From: Brugia malayi
Lineage: Eukaryota > Nematoda > Chromadorea > Rhabditida > Onchocercidae
Direction of reading: 5' to 3'
Assembly: GCF_000002995.4 (NCBI RefSeq)
Contig: NW_025062295.1
Coordinates: 1-64,000 of the forward strand
Length of the DNA: 64,000 bases
Shown here: positions 38,811 to 48,868 of the stretch, one piece after another
Layout: each line of letters begins with the position of its first letter
Numbering within the stretch: position 1 is the stretch's first letter
Made by a program: the position numbers and the translations under genes
Notes under the pieces: model-generated
Seen by the model: only the letters and a program-made list of their open reading frames with translations
The model's database searches: none
What the model was told of the DNA's origin: nothing

Positions 38811-39360
38811 ATTATTTTATTATTTAAGATGTCAAATGACAACAATGTATGTGACCAGTTCTTGCACTATGCGTATATAATAATCAATTTTTTTTTTATT
38901 AAATGATATTTTTTAATACTTTTAACATCCTTTGAAATTAAATTTTGATAATAGTAGGACTTCTTACCTAGTTTAGTATGCAAATACCCGTAAAAATTAT
39001 GGGATTTTTATAAATGTATTATTTAAATTTGAAATATAAATTAATTATAATTGTGCGAATGAATTAAAATCGTGAAAAATTAAAAATTTAATTAATTTTG
39101 CTAATAAAATATTGATTAAAACTTAATTTCTAAAGTTTATTTTATTATTTTTGCTGGTCAAATGACCATGGTGTGTGTGACCAGTATCCATGCAATGCAT
39201 ATAAATTAATCAATTAAGTTCAAAATATCTCTTTGTTTTAAGGAGTTGAAATTTTTCAATATTTTATCATTTAATTAAAATAAATTTTTGGTATTATTAG
39301 AATTTTTTTTATAGTTTAACATGCAAAATTCTAATAAATTATTGTTTTTTCATAAAATTT
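38811..39360 (+). repeat. Partial higher-order unit, truncated by bacterial insert
   Basis: The first one and a half monomers of a further unit (GTGACCAGTTCTTGCACTATG at 38,851, then GGTCAAATGACCATGG at 39,155) break off inside a monomer near 39,360, where CATAAAATTT is followed by unrelated sequence. That break is the left edge of the bacterial insert. Confidence 0.85.
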
Positions 39361-39639
39361 CCTATTTCCTTTAAGGGTTAGACGATTGTACTCTAGAGCC
39401 TATAATTCAAAAGGTGGAGAAATTGAAAATGGTGCTAAAATATTTCAGTTTTGCAATCACATACCTGAAGTTTATGACGGGGTATCAGAAATTGAGTGCG
39501 CTTTTTGTTTTTTTCTCAAAACAATTTTTTTGAAAAACTGAGGGACTCTACCAATTATTATTAGGTTCCTTGTATAACCGTACACTTGATAGCATTCTGT
39601 CATTCTGTCCGCGTCCCGCGTTGGGTTAACTGATGAGCG
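39361..39639. other. Probable bacterial insert, gene not identified
   Basis: This stretch is neither satellite nor typical AT-rich intergenic DNA. It contains CTGTCCGCGTCCCGCG and open fragments in several frames without a recognisable domain. Its position between the satellite break and the Rpn fragment makes Wolbachia origin likely. Confidence 0.4.
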
Positions 39640-40475
39640 TCTTCTAATCCTGCAATATTTTCATTTTCACTGATGGAAAGACCAGTAAACTTGACAATAG
39701 TATTGGTGTCAACACTATCAGCCAGCCTTTGTCTTTGCCACTTCAATTTTTCCTTCTTCCATACCTTGCAAGTTTCTGTTCAAGGATAGCTTCCTCTCTG
39801 TACAGATTCATTATTCTTTCTTCATACGCTGTTAGATACTTTTCATCCCAATGAAACTTGTTTAACTCATCATATGCTTAATTTATGATTAATACTTCTC
39901 CTGCTATCTTTTTTGAGTTTTTATCTGTTATTTCTTCTGCATACTTAAAGAAAGAAACACCAGCGTTCTACTATGCTTGTTAATTAGTCTACTTTACTTT
40001 TAGGAAATTTAGATAGTTCAATGAACACGAATTGAAAATCTTGTAAATCATGCTCACTAGTTTCATCGTCTCTTATGGTATAGCTAGATATATAATTGAC
40101 TCACTCATCGGGAAATAAAGTGCAGTTTGATATTATAATAAAGAAAATCTTTTGTAAATCCACCAGATAGCCTTGAGAAGCTTTGGCAGTGTAATATTGA
40201 GCACATTTTTCAAAGTCCTTGTCACGAGTGAGCTCCATTTCAACCACAAACTTATTACCAACAGAATCGTTGAGAGAACATCAACCATGCTTTGTTTCTC
40301 AGAAGCAAATTCAGAATTCATAATGACGCTGATGAATTCTATTTTTTGCGTAGTATTAACTTCAGTATACCCTAAAACTTCGCTCAAAAATGGGTAAGAA
40401 CATTCTTACTTCTTTCGTGCCAAAGATCTTTTTGAAAGTCAGGTCCAGTTTTGGTAAGGAATTTAGAAAAAGCCA
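39640..40475 (-). pseudogene. Rpn-family recombination-promoting nuclease/transposase relic, copy A
   Basis: Wolbachia genomes carry many genes of the Rpn/PD-(D/E)XK nuclease transposase family. Translated from 40,475 downward, the N-terminus MAFSKFLTKTGPDF is followed by VLGYTEVNTTQKIEF, then KQSMVDVLST, NKFVVEMEL and a frame giving AQYYTAKASQGYLVDL. Near the end come AYDELNKFHWDEKYLTAYEE and the C-terminal VDTNTIVKFTGLSIS, typical of this family's tail. These pieces lie in different frames and several stops intervene, so the gene is dead. A paralogous relic on the same strand is at 42,930-43,843. In the live family the D...E-x-E-type residues cut DNA and help recombination. Confidence 0.8.
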
Positions 40476-41168
40476 TAAGAAATTAACTTAATAGTAATAC
40501 ACTATTTTTTGCAAATATTCAACTATATTTTTTAACTTATAATTTTAAGCTTCCTTATAACATTTAAAGTGTAGATGCAAAATATAATTCATCGAAATTT
40601 CGAAAAAAGTATAGATAATTGGCTTGAGACGCATTTAGCAGCCTTACATTACCATTTTATAGCTCTATAGATCTTAGAAACTCTCTTACAAAATTGCCCC
40701 CCTAGAGGCCAATTTTCTATTGTCCTCTCTTGCAATCTTACCTAAATTTCAGGTTTTTACCTCTACAAATCGAAACGCACCTATAAAAAGTTTAAGACAC
40801 TACGACAATTTACAGGATTAGAGAGTGAACAACTTCTATATGAAGTTCTTTTACCTTTAATCTGCTGCTAACTTTGGATATCTCAATTCACTTTATTCCA
40901 CAATTTACAATAAACATAGGGGTAACGTTGGACACTCTTCTAACCACTTAGCATAACTTTGCCACTGCTTAGCTACGGCGGCTCCTCTTTTTTCGAGCAT
41001 TGCATTTGGCATAATGCTGTCCTCAGTAGAAATCAGACTATCATATTAAATCTTCGTGAGCGTATTTCTTTTAAAAGACAAGCTATAGACTAGTTCCTTT
41101 ATACTATACCTTTCCTCTTTCTCCTGAAGTCAAAATCCATAACTTAACTTTAGAAACTTCAAAATAAG
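40476..41168. other. Bacterial insert, unidentified
   Basis: Mixed composition and no satellite. A minus-strand open stretch near 41,015-40,920 begins MPNAMLEKRGAAVAKQW and continues SYAKWLEECP. It looks coding-derived, but I cannot place it. The rest gives only short frames. Confidence 0.4.
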
Positions 41169-41513
41169 ATGCGATCTAATACCAGGCAATTATTTCATTA
41201 CATAAAACCTAATCTGCATTATTTCATCTTAACGATTCTCCTTGTTGGCAGAGGCTTGAGTAACATAATCGATTGTGGTGCAGAGCACAACTTCACCGCT
41301 AAGCTATTAGTTACTATATTCATAGTTTTAGCCATTTCTCGCAGTGCATTTATTAAATTGTATTTCATTGGGATTGGCAGTGAGAAAGTTACTGCAAGAA
41401 TAGATGTGACTTATATGGTAATATCACTGATTTGCAACCAAGTTTCTTTGAGAATACAAGTGTTCAAAATGTCATCTCAGCTCAGCACTGTGCTGCTGCT
41501 ATTGCTACTGTAA
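41169..41513 (+). pseudogene. ABC transporter membrane-domain fragment (exporter type)
   Basis: The 114-residue frame resembles the transmembrane domain of bacterial exporter-type ABC transporters such as MsbA-like half-transporters. LFHYIKPNLHYFIL starts a membrane helix, LLVTIFIVLAISRSAF is a second one, and GSEKVTARIDVTYMVISL matches the coupling region normally written G-E-(K/R)-V-x-A-R-(I/L)-R-x-D-V. The final segment resembles the usual S-x-x-L-(S/T)-T-D-x-x-x-(L/I) region but is altered. The nucleotide-binding domain (Walker A, signature, Walker B) is missing, so only about a third of a normal gene remains. Part of the Rickettsiales-like mosaic. Confidence 0.55.
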
Positions 41514-41949
41514 TCAATAATACCAATGCTATCTATTTATTGTCATGACGTCACTTGGGAAGAAAGTGCGCAAATGTGCATGTTTTGCCCAGAATAAGCT
41601 AAGTAAGTGAGCTTGCATCACTCTTTGACGCCTTATCCTTAACTCCAGCTCTTGCCTCTCTTGTTGCTCTTGCAATTACCGAGCGCTGCGCCTGTTGCAG
41701 TGCCATTACCCATCCCTGCCACATGCTCCTCCATCGATGACTCTCCTGCTGCACCCTTGCCGACATCTCCTACCTCTGAAGGGCAACGCTCTACCCAGCT
41801 GAATATTGCTTGTGTAAAACGTGTACAGTCTTCTTTGCAAGCTGTGTCTATTGAATATGGAGAAAATAAGCAATTTTTTGTCTTTTTCTGAAATATCTCC
41901 AAATTATTTCAATATGGAGAAAGGAACTTTCTTTGAGGGTTGTTTGAAT
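41514..41949. other. Bacterial insert, unidentified, GC-richer
   Basis: Frames on both strands stay open through 41,640-41,900 because of composition. The minus-strand peptide is Gly/Ala-rich toward its end (VGDVGKGAAGESSMEEHVAG) and the plus-strand one is Pro/Ala-rich. I cannot tell which, if either, was real. Confidence 0.35.
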
Positions 41950-42690
41950 GATGATTGTGCAGAGGAAGGAGTGAATCAAAGGTAATATAATAACTCCAAA
42001 ATCGATACTTGATACATACGGTGCAGATGTAGTGCGTTATTGGACAGCAGACTGAAGGCTTGGAGTTGATACAGTCTACTCTGAAAACATACTCAAAATT
42101 GGCAAGTGCCTGGTTACAAAACTTTTCAATGCCAGCAAGTTTGTTTCTAATTCATGGAAAGGTATCCAGATGAGATAGTGGATCAATAGATACTGTCTAA
42201 ACTATATAAAGTTATAGCAACGAATAACTTATTACAATTTGAATACTGTGAAGCTTTGGGTGCAGTAGAAGGATTTTTTTGGAAAGACTTTTGTGACAAT
42301 CACTTGGAATTAGCAACAAACAACAAGTGCATATGGAGATAAAGTAAGCAGCGAGGCAAAGTTTGACATATGTGTTGAATACTACTTTGCGGTTATTTGC
42401 TTTGCACCTTCTCTGCCATACATTACTGAACAAATATATCACCAACTATAGCTGTAATTCTGTGCACAGTCGAATTGGCCGAATAAGGAAGGAGGAGCTT
42501 ATCTATGATAAGCATTCTGAAGAAATGGGAGATATTCATGTAGATAGATATTAAACCACGTGAGGAAAATAAAAGCAAATGTAAAGTTGAATCAGTCGGC
42601 GCAGAATGATTTACAGACAGCCCGCAATGCCGAAATGATAGAATGGAGTGAAAACGCACAAGAGGACTTATAACTGATAATGGGAAGTTT
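41950..42690 (+). pseudogene. valS: Valyl-tRNA synthetase C-terminal half, decayed
   Basis: ValRS attaches valine to tRNA-Val. Pieces in changing frames follow the class I enzyme in order: remains of the KMSKS loop as SKGN-like codons; then LDTYGADVVRYWTAD; LGVDTVYSENILKIGK and LVTKLFNASKFVS; the anticodon-binding region FEYCEALGAVEGFFWKDFCD and YSCNSVHSRIGR; EELIYDKHSEEMGDI and LNHVRK; and a tail with ARNAEMIEWSENAQEDL. The N-terminal Rossmann half and the editing domain are absent. At least four frame changes and several stops are visible. The pattern fits a rickettsial-type ValRS. Confidence 0.85.
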
Positions 42691-42929
42691 ATTGTTGGTA
42701 GGATTTCCTCATGTAACGACATCATGTGGTCGATTTGAGGGTATGGGTGAGCATACTCCTCATACTGTTTCAGGAGGTGAACCAGCAGCGATGGTAGTTG
42801 TTGATGTGTGCGTTAGACTTCTTCCTGGTGTGGTAAATAATTCCGGTAGTATTCATTTGTTTCTGCATTAGAATGATTTTCATTACTATCCTTGCTAGCA
42901 TCTGAAGTTATTGATTTCATAATTATTTG
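42691..42929. other. Junction region between valS and Rpn relics
   Basis: A short stretch with open frames on both strands and nothing recognisable. It probably holds the end of valS and the tail of the downstream Rpn relic. Confidence 0.35.
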
Positions 42930-43843
42930 TTCTATTTTTATTTTTTCTACTAGGTTTAGTTCTTTTGATTTTATTATTTCTCTTTTCAACGTTGGAAGAC
43001 TTATAGACATACCTGCCTTAAGTGAATTTTTCGGTACTGCTATTTTAGCTTTCTTCACTCTACCTTTCTCTGCTCCAACTTGATGCCTCTCTCTTTGCTG
43101 GTTTTGACACCTTCTCCTCTACCTTTTTTAGTAGCTGTATTCAAGGATGGCTTTGTCTTTCTGTAGATTCATTAGATTCCTCTTTCTTCATACGCTATTT
43201 TATCTTCTTCATTCCAACGGAACTCATCTAACCCATCGTATGCTAGCTTTTACATCTGTTTCAGTGGTATCCTCTGCATTCTTAAAAAAGAAGCGTCAAT
43301 GCTCTACTATATTTATTAATTGCTCTACTTTACTCCTAGACAATTTAGGTAGTTCAATAAAAATAAATTGAAAATCTTTCAAGTAATGGCCATTGGTTTT
43401 TGTATCATGTATATTATGAGTAGATACACAATCAACCTTTTTAGAGAGTAAGTTACAATTGGAAATTACAATAAAGAAAACTTTCTTTAAATCAATGTCT
43501 AATTGAGCAAGCCTTAACCGATTTATTTAATTGCCTTAGTAAGCCTTAGCAGCATAAAGTTGAACACGTTTCTTAAAGTCTTTGTTTATAGCGAGCTGCA
43601 CTTCAATTACACACCTGGTTCCAGTGGCATCCTTGCGAAAACATCAACTATGCTTTGTTTGTCAGAGGTAATTTCAGGATCGATTACAGCGCTTAAGAAT
43701 TCTACCGCTTGTATAGCATTTATTTCAGTGAATCCTAAAATATCATTGAGAAAGCGAATAAGAATCTTCTTATTCTTTTCAGTGCCAAAGATTTTCTTAA
43801 ATATTAGGTCAAATTTCAGATCAGGAAATTTTGATAAAGCCAT
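42930..43843 (-). pseudogene. Rpn-family recombination-promoting nuclease/transposase relic, copy B
   Basis: This second relic of the Rpn nuclease family is better preserved than copy A. It starts MALSKFPDLKFDLIFKKIFG at 43,843 and runs through FLNDILGFTEINAIQAVEFL and DKQSIVDVFAR before the first stop at 43,607. In other frames it continues to the C-terminal KIAVPKNSLKAGMSIS near 43,050, which corresponds to the A-K-N-x-L-K-x-G-x-(S/D) tail of the family. The total span is close to a normal 300-residue gene. It is broken by frameshifts near 43,600 and again near 43,150. It is a paralogue of copy A and not a duplicate of the same segment. Confidence 0.85.
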
Positions 43844-44049
43844 GATACAATAACCTTTAAAACTTTAATATTATATATTATGATACGAAATTTATCAAAA
43901 ATTTTTTAATATAGTAAAATTGGCATATATATTAACCTGTAAAATGTAGAATCAGACCATTTTATTGAGCAACCAATACTTGATTTCTGGTTAATGGGAG
44001 ATTTACCAGTTTCTGCAGTAGATTTTATAGCTTGAAATAATTACTACTC
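43844..44049. other. Bacterial insert spacer
   Basis: AT-rich DNA upstream of Rpn copy B and downstream of the thioredoxin-like relic. No gene seen. Confidence 0.35.
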
Positions 44050-44485
44050 CCTATCTCATAGTTCTGGATTTTCCTTTTTTTGCATCGTTAAAACAGAGAT
44101 TTAAATTAGCATTAAAGCCAAAAAAGTCAGGAGTATAAACAGCACCATACTCTTTAGCTACTTCCTGTTTATTGTCAATCAGAGATATGGAAATATAAAC
44201 TTATTTTCCTCGGCAAAATTAATCATATTTTCAAAGGAATCTTCTGGGTATTCATTTACATCATTTGGCATTATTGTATTCACCTGATAATCCTTTTTTA
44301 ACAAATCAATATCACTTACCGAGTTACTAATAACTGATTGTACGTAAGGACAGTTGTTCCATATAAAGCTTACAATAAAACCATTTTTTCCACAACAATC
44401 ACTTAATATATAGTATTTGTTATCCACCCCAGAAGAGTAAAATTCTTTGCAGTGAAGTCAGAATCTACCTTAGGACTATTCAGAG
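44050..44485 (-). pseudogene. Thioredoxin/AhpC-TSA-like protein relic
   Basis: The frame contains DNKYYILSDCCGKNGFIVSF, NNCPYVQSVIS, DYQVNTIMPNDVNEYPEDS and NMINFAEENKF, followed in the next frame by IDNKQEVAKEYGAVYTPDFF and GFNANLNLC. This is the order of the thioredoxin-like AhpC/TSA family found in bacteria: strand, N-x-C-P-Y active-site loop, F-AEE-KF, Q-x-(V/I)-A-x-x-Y-G-A-x-x-T-P-(D/E). A frameshift separates the N-terminal FTLLG from VDNKYY, and another follows FPYL. Such proteins reduce thiols or peroxides. Confidence 0.75.
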
Positions 44486-44597
44486 TAACCGTAGCTTAGA
44501 GAATATTACAACTTATAATTTGTGATTTTACTTAAATGTCAAACAGTTCTTATGTATAATATTTGCGTCTCCTTTTTTGGTATTACAATTAAAACTT

Positions 44598-45172
44598 ATG
44601 TTCATAACTTTTGAAGCAATAGACGGCTCTGGTAAAACAATACAGTCTGAGTTGCTTGCAAATTATTTTAAGCAAATTCACGATGAAAAATATGGTATTG
44701 ACTCGAGAACCAAGCGGCACTGACTTTGCAAAAAAGGTAAGAGGACAGCATCGATCCCGTCTCCGAACTCTTGCTACTCATTTCAATGAGATATGAGCAT
44801 GTTGAAAAAGTAATACTGCCAGCTCTAAAAAAAGGAAAGATAGTGAGTATTTGTGACCCGTTTATCGATTCAATTACTTTATATCAAGGATACGGACTTG
44901 GTGTTGACCTAGAGCTAATGCGAGACCTACACGAGTTAGTAAAAATTAAATATCCAGATAGCACATTTATCCTAGATATTGATATTCAAATTGGGCTGAG
45001 CAGAGCAAAGCATAAAAACAAATATGAAGAGATGAACATTAGTCTAAGGTTCGAAAAGGATTTCAAGAAATAGCTATAAAGGAGCCTGATAGGTATAGTA
45101 TTATAAATGAAATTGAAGCTAAAGATAACAATCAAGTTCATATTGAAATTGTCAACAAAGTCACTGCAATAA
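44598..45172 (+). pseudogene. tmk: Thymidylate kinase, decayed
   Basis: dTMP kinase phosphorylates dTMP to dTDP. From ATG at 44,598 the frame reads MFITFEAIDGSGKT, an intact P-loop (G-S-G-K-T), then SELLANYFKQ. Next comes a damaged stretch where the family's T-R-E-P-G-G-T should be (only SGTDFAKK-like codons survive), then LLLISMRYEHVEKVILPALK and a DR-type motif changed to ICDPFIDS. It continues with YQGYGLGVDLELM, FILDIDIQIGLSRAK and, after a frameshift near 45,060, GFQEIAIKEPDRY. The length of about 190 codons is near normal, so the whole gene is present but broken by at least three frameshifts. The loss of the Arg of the DR(F/Y) motif also argues against function. Confidence 0.88.
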
Positions 45173-45269
45173 GGCCGGTTTTGCTAAGAGTAAGGCCAGC
45201 TTCAACACCGTTTGTAGAAAATAACCATCTGTTTACACTTAAGTCATTCTCCACACTTAAACCTCTCCT
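45173..45269. other. Spacer between tmk and ftsH relics
   Basis: About 100 bases, with no gene seen. Confidence 0.35.
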
Positions 45270-45767
45270 AATTTGCTTTTTCTTTTTTACCTTTTTCAAA
45301 TAATATCACGATATCTACCCATCGCATCTATTTCACACCTATTTTTCTTACCTCTGATCAAATCCATCAGAACACACACTTACACCAACGTTAACGAACA
45401 TTTCAGATTCAGAAATACTAAAAAAGGCACATTAGCTTCACCTGCAACTGCACAAGCAAGCATACTTCTACCGAAATCCTTTCGGTATTTCCCCGCCTAA
45501 CACTTGAAATTCTTATCTCTGCTCTAGAAAGTGAACGATTTCTACTAACTCTTCTTCTGCTTCATCAATCCCAGCAACATTATCAAATGTCACTTTTCTC
45601 CACTAGTCATGAGCGTAGCTTTTGATTTGCCAAAGCTTATAGTTCTGTTACCTTCTTTTTGTGTTAACCTGTTTGCGTTTCTTTTAAAAGGAACAGCAAC
45701 GAGCCAATAAAGATAAATGTTGGAATCTACTGGATAAGATAAGTAATCTACCAATTCACTTTTCTGT
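45270..45767 (-). pseudogene. ftsH: ATP-dependent zinc metalloprotease FtsH, N-terminal/central piece
   Basis: FtsH is a membrane AAA+ protease. Reading down from 45,767, the second membrane helix region is LSYPVDSNIYLYWLVAV, followed by ISFGKSKATLMTSGEK, a hallmark of FtsH just before the AAA domain. In shifted frames come remains of FDNVAGIDEA, of VEFLR, of FQVLGGKIPKG and of ARAVAGEANVPFFSISGS, seen as CAVAGEANVPF, then a MFV-x-VG-like stretch. The Walker A (GPPGTGKT) appears deleted, since the IPKG-like segment runs straight into the AGEA segment. The gene's C-terminal part lies separately at 49,985-50,400. Confidence 0.8.
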
Positions 45768-45902
45768 GATGACAATGTATGTGACCAGTTCCCGCACTAT
45801 GCATATAAAATATTAAATTAGTTTCTAATTTTCTATTTTTTTAAATATGAATTGGTATTTTTTTAATATTTTCTACACTTAATTAAATTAAAATTTGATA
45901 GT
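45768..45902 (+). repeat. Isolated satellite B monomer inside the bacterial insert
   Basis: GACAATGTATGTGACCAGTT, CGCACTATGCATAT and the AT-rich monomer tail match the first monomer of the 2.1-kb unit (24,208-24,330). It starts abruptly next to the ftsH relic and fades out near 45,902. Confidence 0.85.
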
Positions 45903-45959
45903 CAATCTTACTTTTCTTGCTTTACATGTTTTTTGTAACGTTTTGAATTACAGAAAATT
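45903..45959. other. Short junction sequence
   Basis: Fifty-odd bases between the satellite monomer and the guaB relic. Not assigned. Confidence 0.3.
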
Positions 45960-46470
45960 GTGACACACCTACACCCACTACTTGTTGTGCATGTTGATCT
46001 AGGTTCTATTCTAATCTTCATTGCATCAACACCTGCATCAACATTAATTACGTCAATCTCTTCTCTGACCATAGTTTCACATCTTTCTATACCATCCTTT
46101 TTACCAGTACCAACTGCAGCGGCAACTCTGAGCCGCCCTTAAGTATCATTACATGAATTAGGGTATCTATTGTATTTCTTAATATCTTTAACTGTGATCA
46201 AATCTATAGAGTAGGTGTTTTCATCTATGACCAAAAGCTTTTCTATTCTATTCTCATGAAGCGCTCCCGTATTGTAACTAACTTCTCTTTCGTCATTACC
46301 TCGGGGACTTTTATACTTTTTTCTGATTTTTTTAACCATCAACAAACCTTATATCTCTGTTAATTAAAACTCTGACTAACTTGCATTGATCAATCACAGG
46401 AATACCAAAAGATTTTTCAATAATGAAATTGCTTCTGCAACTGTTTTATCAGGGGAACAATACAGTCTGA
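45960..46470 (-). pseudogene. guaB: IMP dehydrogenase, central fragment
   Basis: IMPDH oxidises IMP to XMP in guanine nucleotide synthesis. Reading down the minus strand from 46,470: a CBS-domain piece as PDKTVAEAISLLK, then LINRDIRFVDG. Next, from 46,345, come NRIEKLLVIDENTYSIDLIT and VKDIKKYNRYPNSCNDT, matching the CBS-to-barrel link. After a stop comes GRLRVAAAVGTGKKDGIERC, an essentially intact family signature, then EEIDVINVDAG. A deletion follows, then a degraded catalytic loop (RSTCTT where GPGSICTTR is expected). The first about 80 residues, much of the barrel and the C-terminus are missing. Confidence 0.88.
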
Positions 46471-46562
46471 AGTAAAAGAGTCAATAGTCAATTGCTTAAA
46501 TAATCCATTGACTTTTTTTGCTGCTTTCTTTTTGTACTTATGTATAGGGGACACAGTACTTT
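46471..46562. other. guaB to tRNA-like repeat junction
   Basis: About 90 bases. Its minus strand may hold a few more codons of the guaB N-terminal region. The repeat begins after this. Confidence 0.35.
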
Positions 46563-46965
46563 GGTCGGTGTGGCTCAGTCGGTAGAGTATCAGCTTGTGG
46601 GTACTGAGTGTGGCTAGTTCGGCTCTGCTCACTCTCTCCAAGAAGATCCTCCCTACCTTATGATGAGTACTAAATTAGTGTGCCCAAGTACACAGCCAGC
46701 AAAGGCTCCCTGAATAATCCGAGTGGGTGTGGCTCAGTTGGTAGGGCATCAGCTTGTGGCATTGAGTGCGGCTAGCTCGGCTCTGCTCGCTACCCTCACT
46801 TAAAATCTCCTCTGCATTATTATGAGTCTTTAATCAGCCAGCAAAAACTCCCCAAACCATCTAAGTGGGTATGTGCGCCTAGTTCGGTTCTGGTCGCTCT
46901 CCCAAATGAAATCTCCCTTGCAAAATGATGAGTCCTAAACACAGCAAAAACTCTCTAAATCATCT
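46563..46965 (+). repeat. tRNA-like tandem repeat (three units)
   Basis: Unit starts are near 46,566, 46,723 and 46,864. Units 1 and 2 contain GTGTGGCTCAGTCGGTAGAG and ATCAGCTTGTGG, which look like a tRNA D-arm with RNA polymerase III A-box (TGGCTCAGTCGG), followed about 45 bases later by AGTTCGGCTCTGCTC, a weak B-box-like sequence. Each unit then has a 70-90 base non-tRNA tail with CC(C)T...TTATGAGT and CAGCCAGCAAA-A-CTCCC. Unit 3 has lost the A-box part but keeps the B-box part. The D-arm to T-arm sequence does not fold into a good tRNA by eye, so I read it as a tRNA-derived short element amplified in tandem. Confidence 0.6.
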
Positions 46966-46974
46966 GAAGTAAAA

Positions 46975-47693
46975 ATTCCAATGAACGATTGTCAGACATG
47001 TTATGCTCTCTACCTACTACTGTCTTCATCAGATGCACCTCAACTTCTTGACTAAATTTAACGAAGTTGGTAAGGAATATAGCATTATCGTCAATAAACG
47101 CACAGGGCAGTTTATATATCTATTGTCTCTTTATTTAAAAGAAGCTTTTTTTGCCATTTTCATCTTCTATACCAAGTTTTTAGTTATTTTGTATATTTAA
47201 TGAAAATTTTGTATATTCAGAAGTAAAATCTATTACTCCTTTGGAATCTAATTCTTCTTTTTGCTTTCGGATAACTGATAGAATATTAAATCTTCAGTAA
47301 AGTCAGAAGCAGACGATACACCAATTAGTGCTGCAATTCTTTCTGAAAGTTGGAGAGCATTGAGCAACATCAGGCACCGTCTCATGCTTGAACCTATAAT
47401 TATTTGCTTGCCGTTACGAGTTACTCTAACACAATTTTTTTGCCAATCACTCATCGTGTAATCAGTATAATCAGCACCTGACTAACCAATAACCATGACC
47501 AAAGTAATCAAATAACACAAATGCTATATGAGTTTCTTGACAAAATTTTTAAATAGCAGCTGTTCTAATTCCTTTCATATTGAATGAAAATCCACCAAAA
47601 AAGACTATGGAAGCTTTTTTTTTTTCCTTTGTAGCTCGCAATGTGCGCTATGTACTTACTGTTTTCATCAAGCAAAGTAATGCTGTAATCCAT
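46975..47693 (-). pseudogene. Alpha/beta hydrolase relic 1
   Basis: From ATG at 47,693 the frame reads MDYSITLLDENSKYIAHIAS, then after a frameshift SIVFFGGFSFNMKGIR and FVLFDYFGHGY. The latter two resemble the oxyanion-loop and D-Y-x-G-H-G regions of the fold. After another break comes QIIIGSSMRRCLMLLNALQL, the nucleophile elbow. The G-x-S-x-G motif is damaged: GSSMR instead of GSSMG. Toward the end VEVHLM and EHNMSDNRSLEF carry the catalytic-His region. The length of about 240 codons is normal for the family, so the whole gene was transferred and has decayed. A cytochrome c relic lies 31 bases upstream on the same strand, which may preserve an original neighbour pair. Confidence 0.78.
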
Positions 47694-47723
47694 GTTATTT
47701 TGGTATAGCAACCTGACTATCGT

Positions 47724-47995
47724 TTACTTGACACTCAAGTAACTGATTAGATCTGCAATTTCCTGCGGATTGAAAATATCTGCAAATGTCATATGCGTGC
47801 CTTTTATATAGGCTTTTGAACTCTTTGAGAAGGCAAATAATTCCTCATATCTCTCTCCACTTTTGATTCTTTTTAAGCATTGCTTTTGAGTAATAATCTA
47901 CCACTGCTATTTCCCACCAAGTTGCAAATACACCAAGAAGAATAGCAGCACTTGCGGTTGCAACAAGACAAACTCATAGCAACACTTGCTGATGA
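47724..47995 (-). pseudogene. Cytochrome c family relic (C-terminal part)
   Basis: The end of the gene is recognisable: AYIKGTHMTFADI and NPQEIADLISYLSVK with a stop at 47,724, matching the M-x-F-x-G-(I/L)-x-(N/D)-x-x-(E/D)-(I/V)-A-D-(L/V)-(I/V)-x-Y-L tail of class I cytochromes c, whose Met is a heme ligand. Upstream, frame-shifted pieces give DYYSKAMLKKNQKWR and YEELFAF. The C-x-x-C-H heme site is not visible. Upstream the sequence becomes hydrophobic (ATASAAILLGVF), like a membrane anchor, then meets the CTG tract. Frameshifts near 47,810-47,870 inactivate it. Confidence 0.7.
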
Positions 47996-48010
47996 CATAG
48001 AGATCATCAG

Positions 48011-48155
<145 letters not shown>

Positions 48156-48530
48156 ATTACTTTTTTTTAACGATCTAATATTTTTTAACATTTTAATATC
48201 TAATTAAAATAAATTTTGACCAACCCGGGATTTATTTCACAGTTTAATATACAAACACTTTTAAAAATTATACGATTTTCTTAAAATTTGATATTTATAT
48301 TTGAAATAAAAATTATTTTTAATTGTTAGAATGAATTGAAAACGTGACAAATCAAAAATTTAATCAGTTTTACTAATCAAATACTGGTTAAAACTTAATT
48401 ATTAAAGTTTATTTTAATATTTATGCTGGTCAAATGATTACAATTATGTGACCAGTACCCATGCAATGCATAAAAATTAGTCAGTTAAGTTCAAAATATC
48501 TACTTTTTTTAATGACTTGATATTTTTTTA

Positions 48531-48585
<55 letters not shown>

Positions 48586-48868
48586 TTAATTAAAATAAAT
48601 TTTTGATATTGCTGGAATTTATTTTGTAGAATAATATGCAAAATTCTAGTAAATTAATAAATTTTCATAAAATTTAAATCTGAAATAAAAATTAATTATA
48701 ATTGTGAGAATGAATTAAAACTGTCAAAAATTAAAAATTTAATTAGTTTTGCTAATCAAATATCGATTAAAACTTAATTATTAAAGCTTATTTTAATATT
48801 TCTGCTGATCAAATGACCACGATGTATGCGACCAGCACCTATGCAATGCACACAAATTAATCAATTAT
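48156..48868 (+). repeat. Satellite B monomers, plus orientation
   Basis: About two diverged monomers with GGTCAAATGATTAC...GACCAGTACC at about 48,428-48,460 and GATCAAATGACCACG...GACCAGCACC near 48,807-48,838. An AT dinucleotide run lies within. Confidence 0.85.
48537..48579. repeat. (TA)n microsatellite, about 21 copies
   Basis: A pure TA alternation inside a satellite monomer, self-complementary and prone to cruciform formation. Confidence 0.95.

Noticed and set aside
41639..41902. 87-codon minus and 79-codon plus frames
   Set aside because: Both are open mainly through locally higher GC and low complexity. No domain or motif supports either strand.
46571..46630. Functional tRNA gene
   Set aside because: The D-arm-like part is good, but I could not form a matching acceptor stem or a proper T-arm by eye. 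It is called a tRNA-derived repeat instead.
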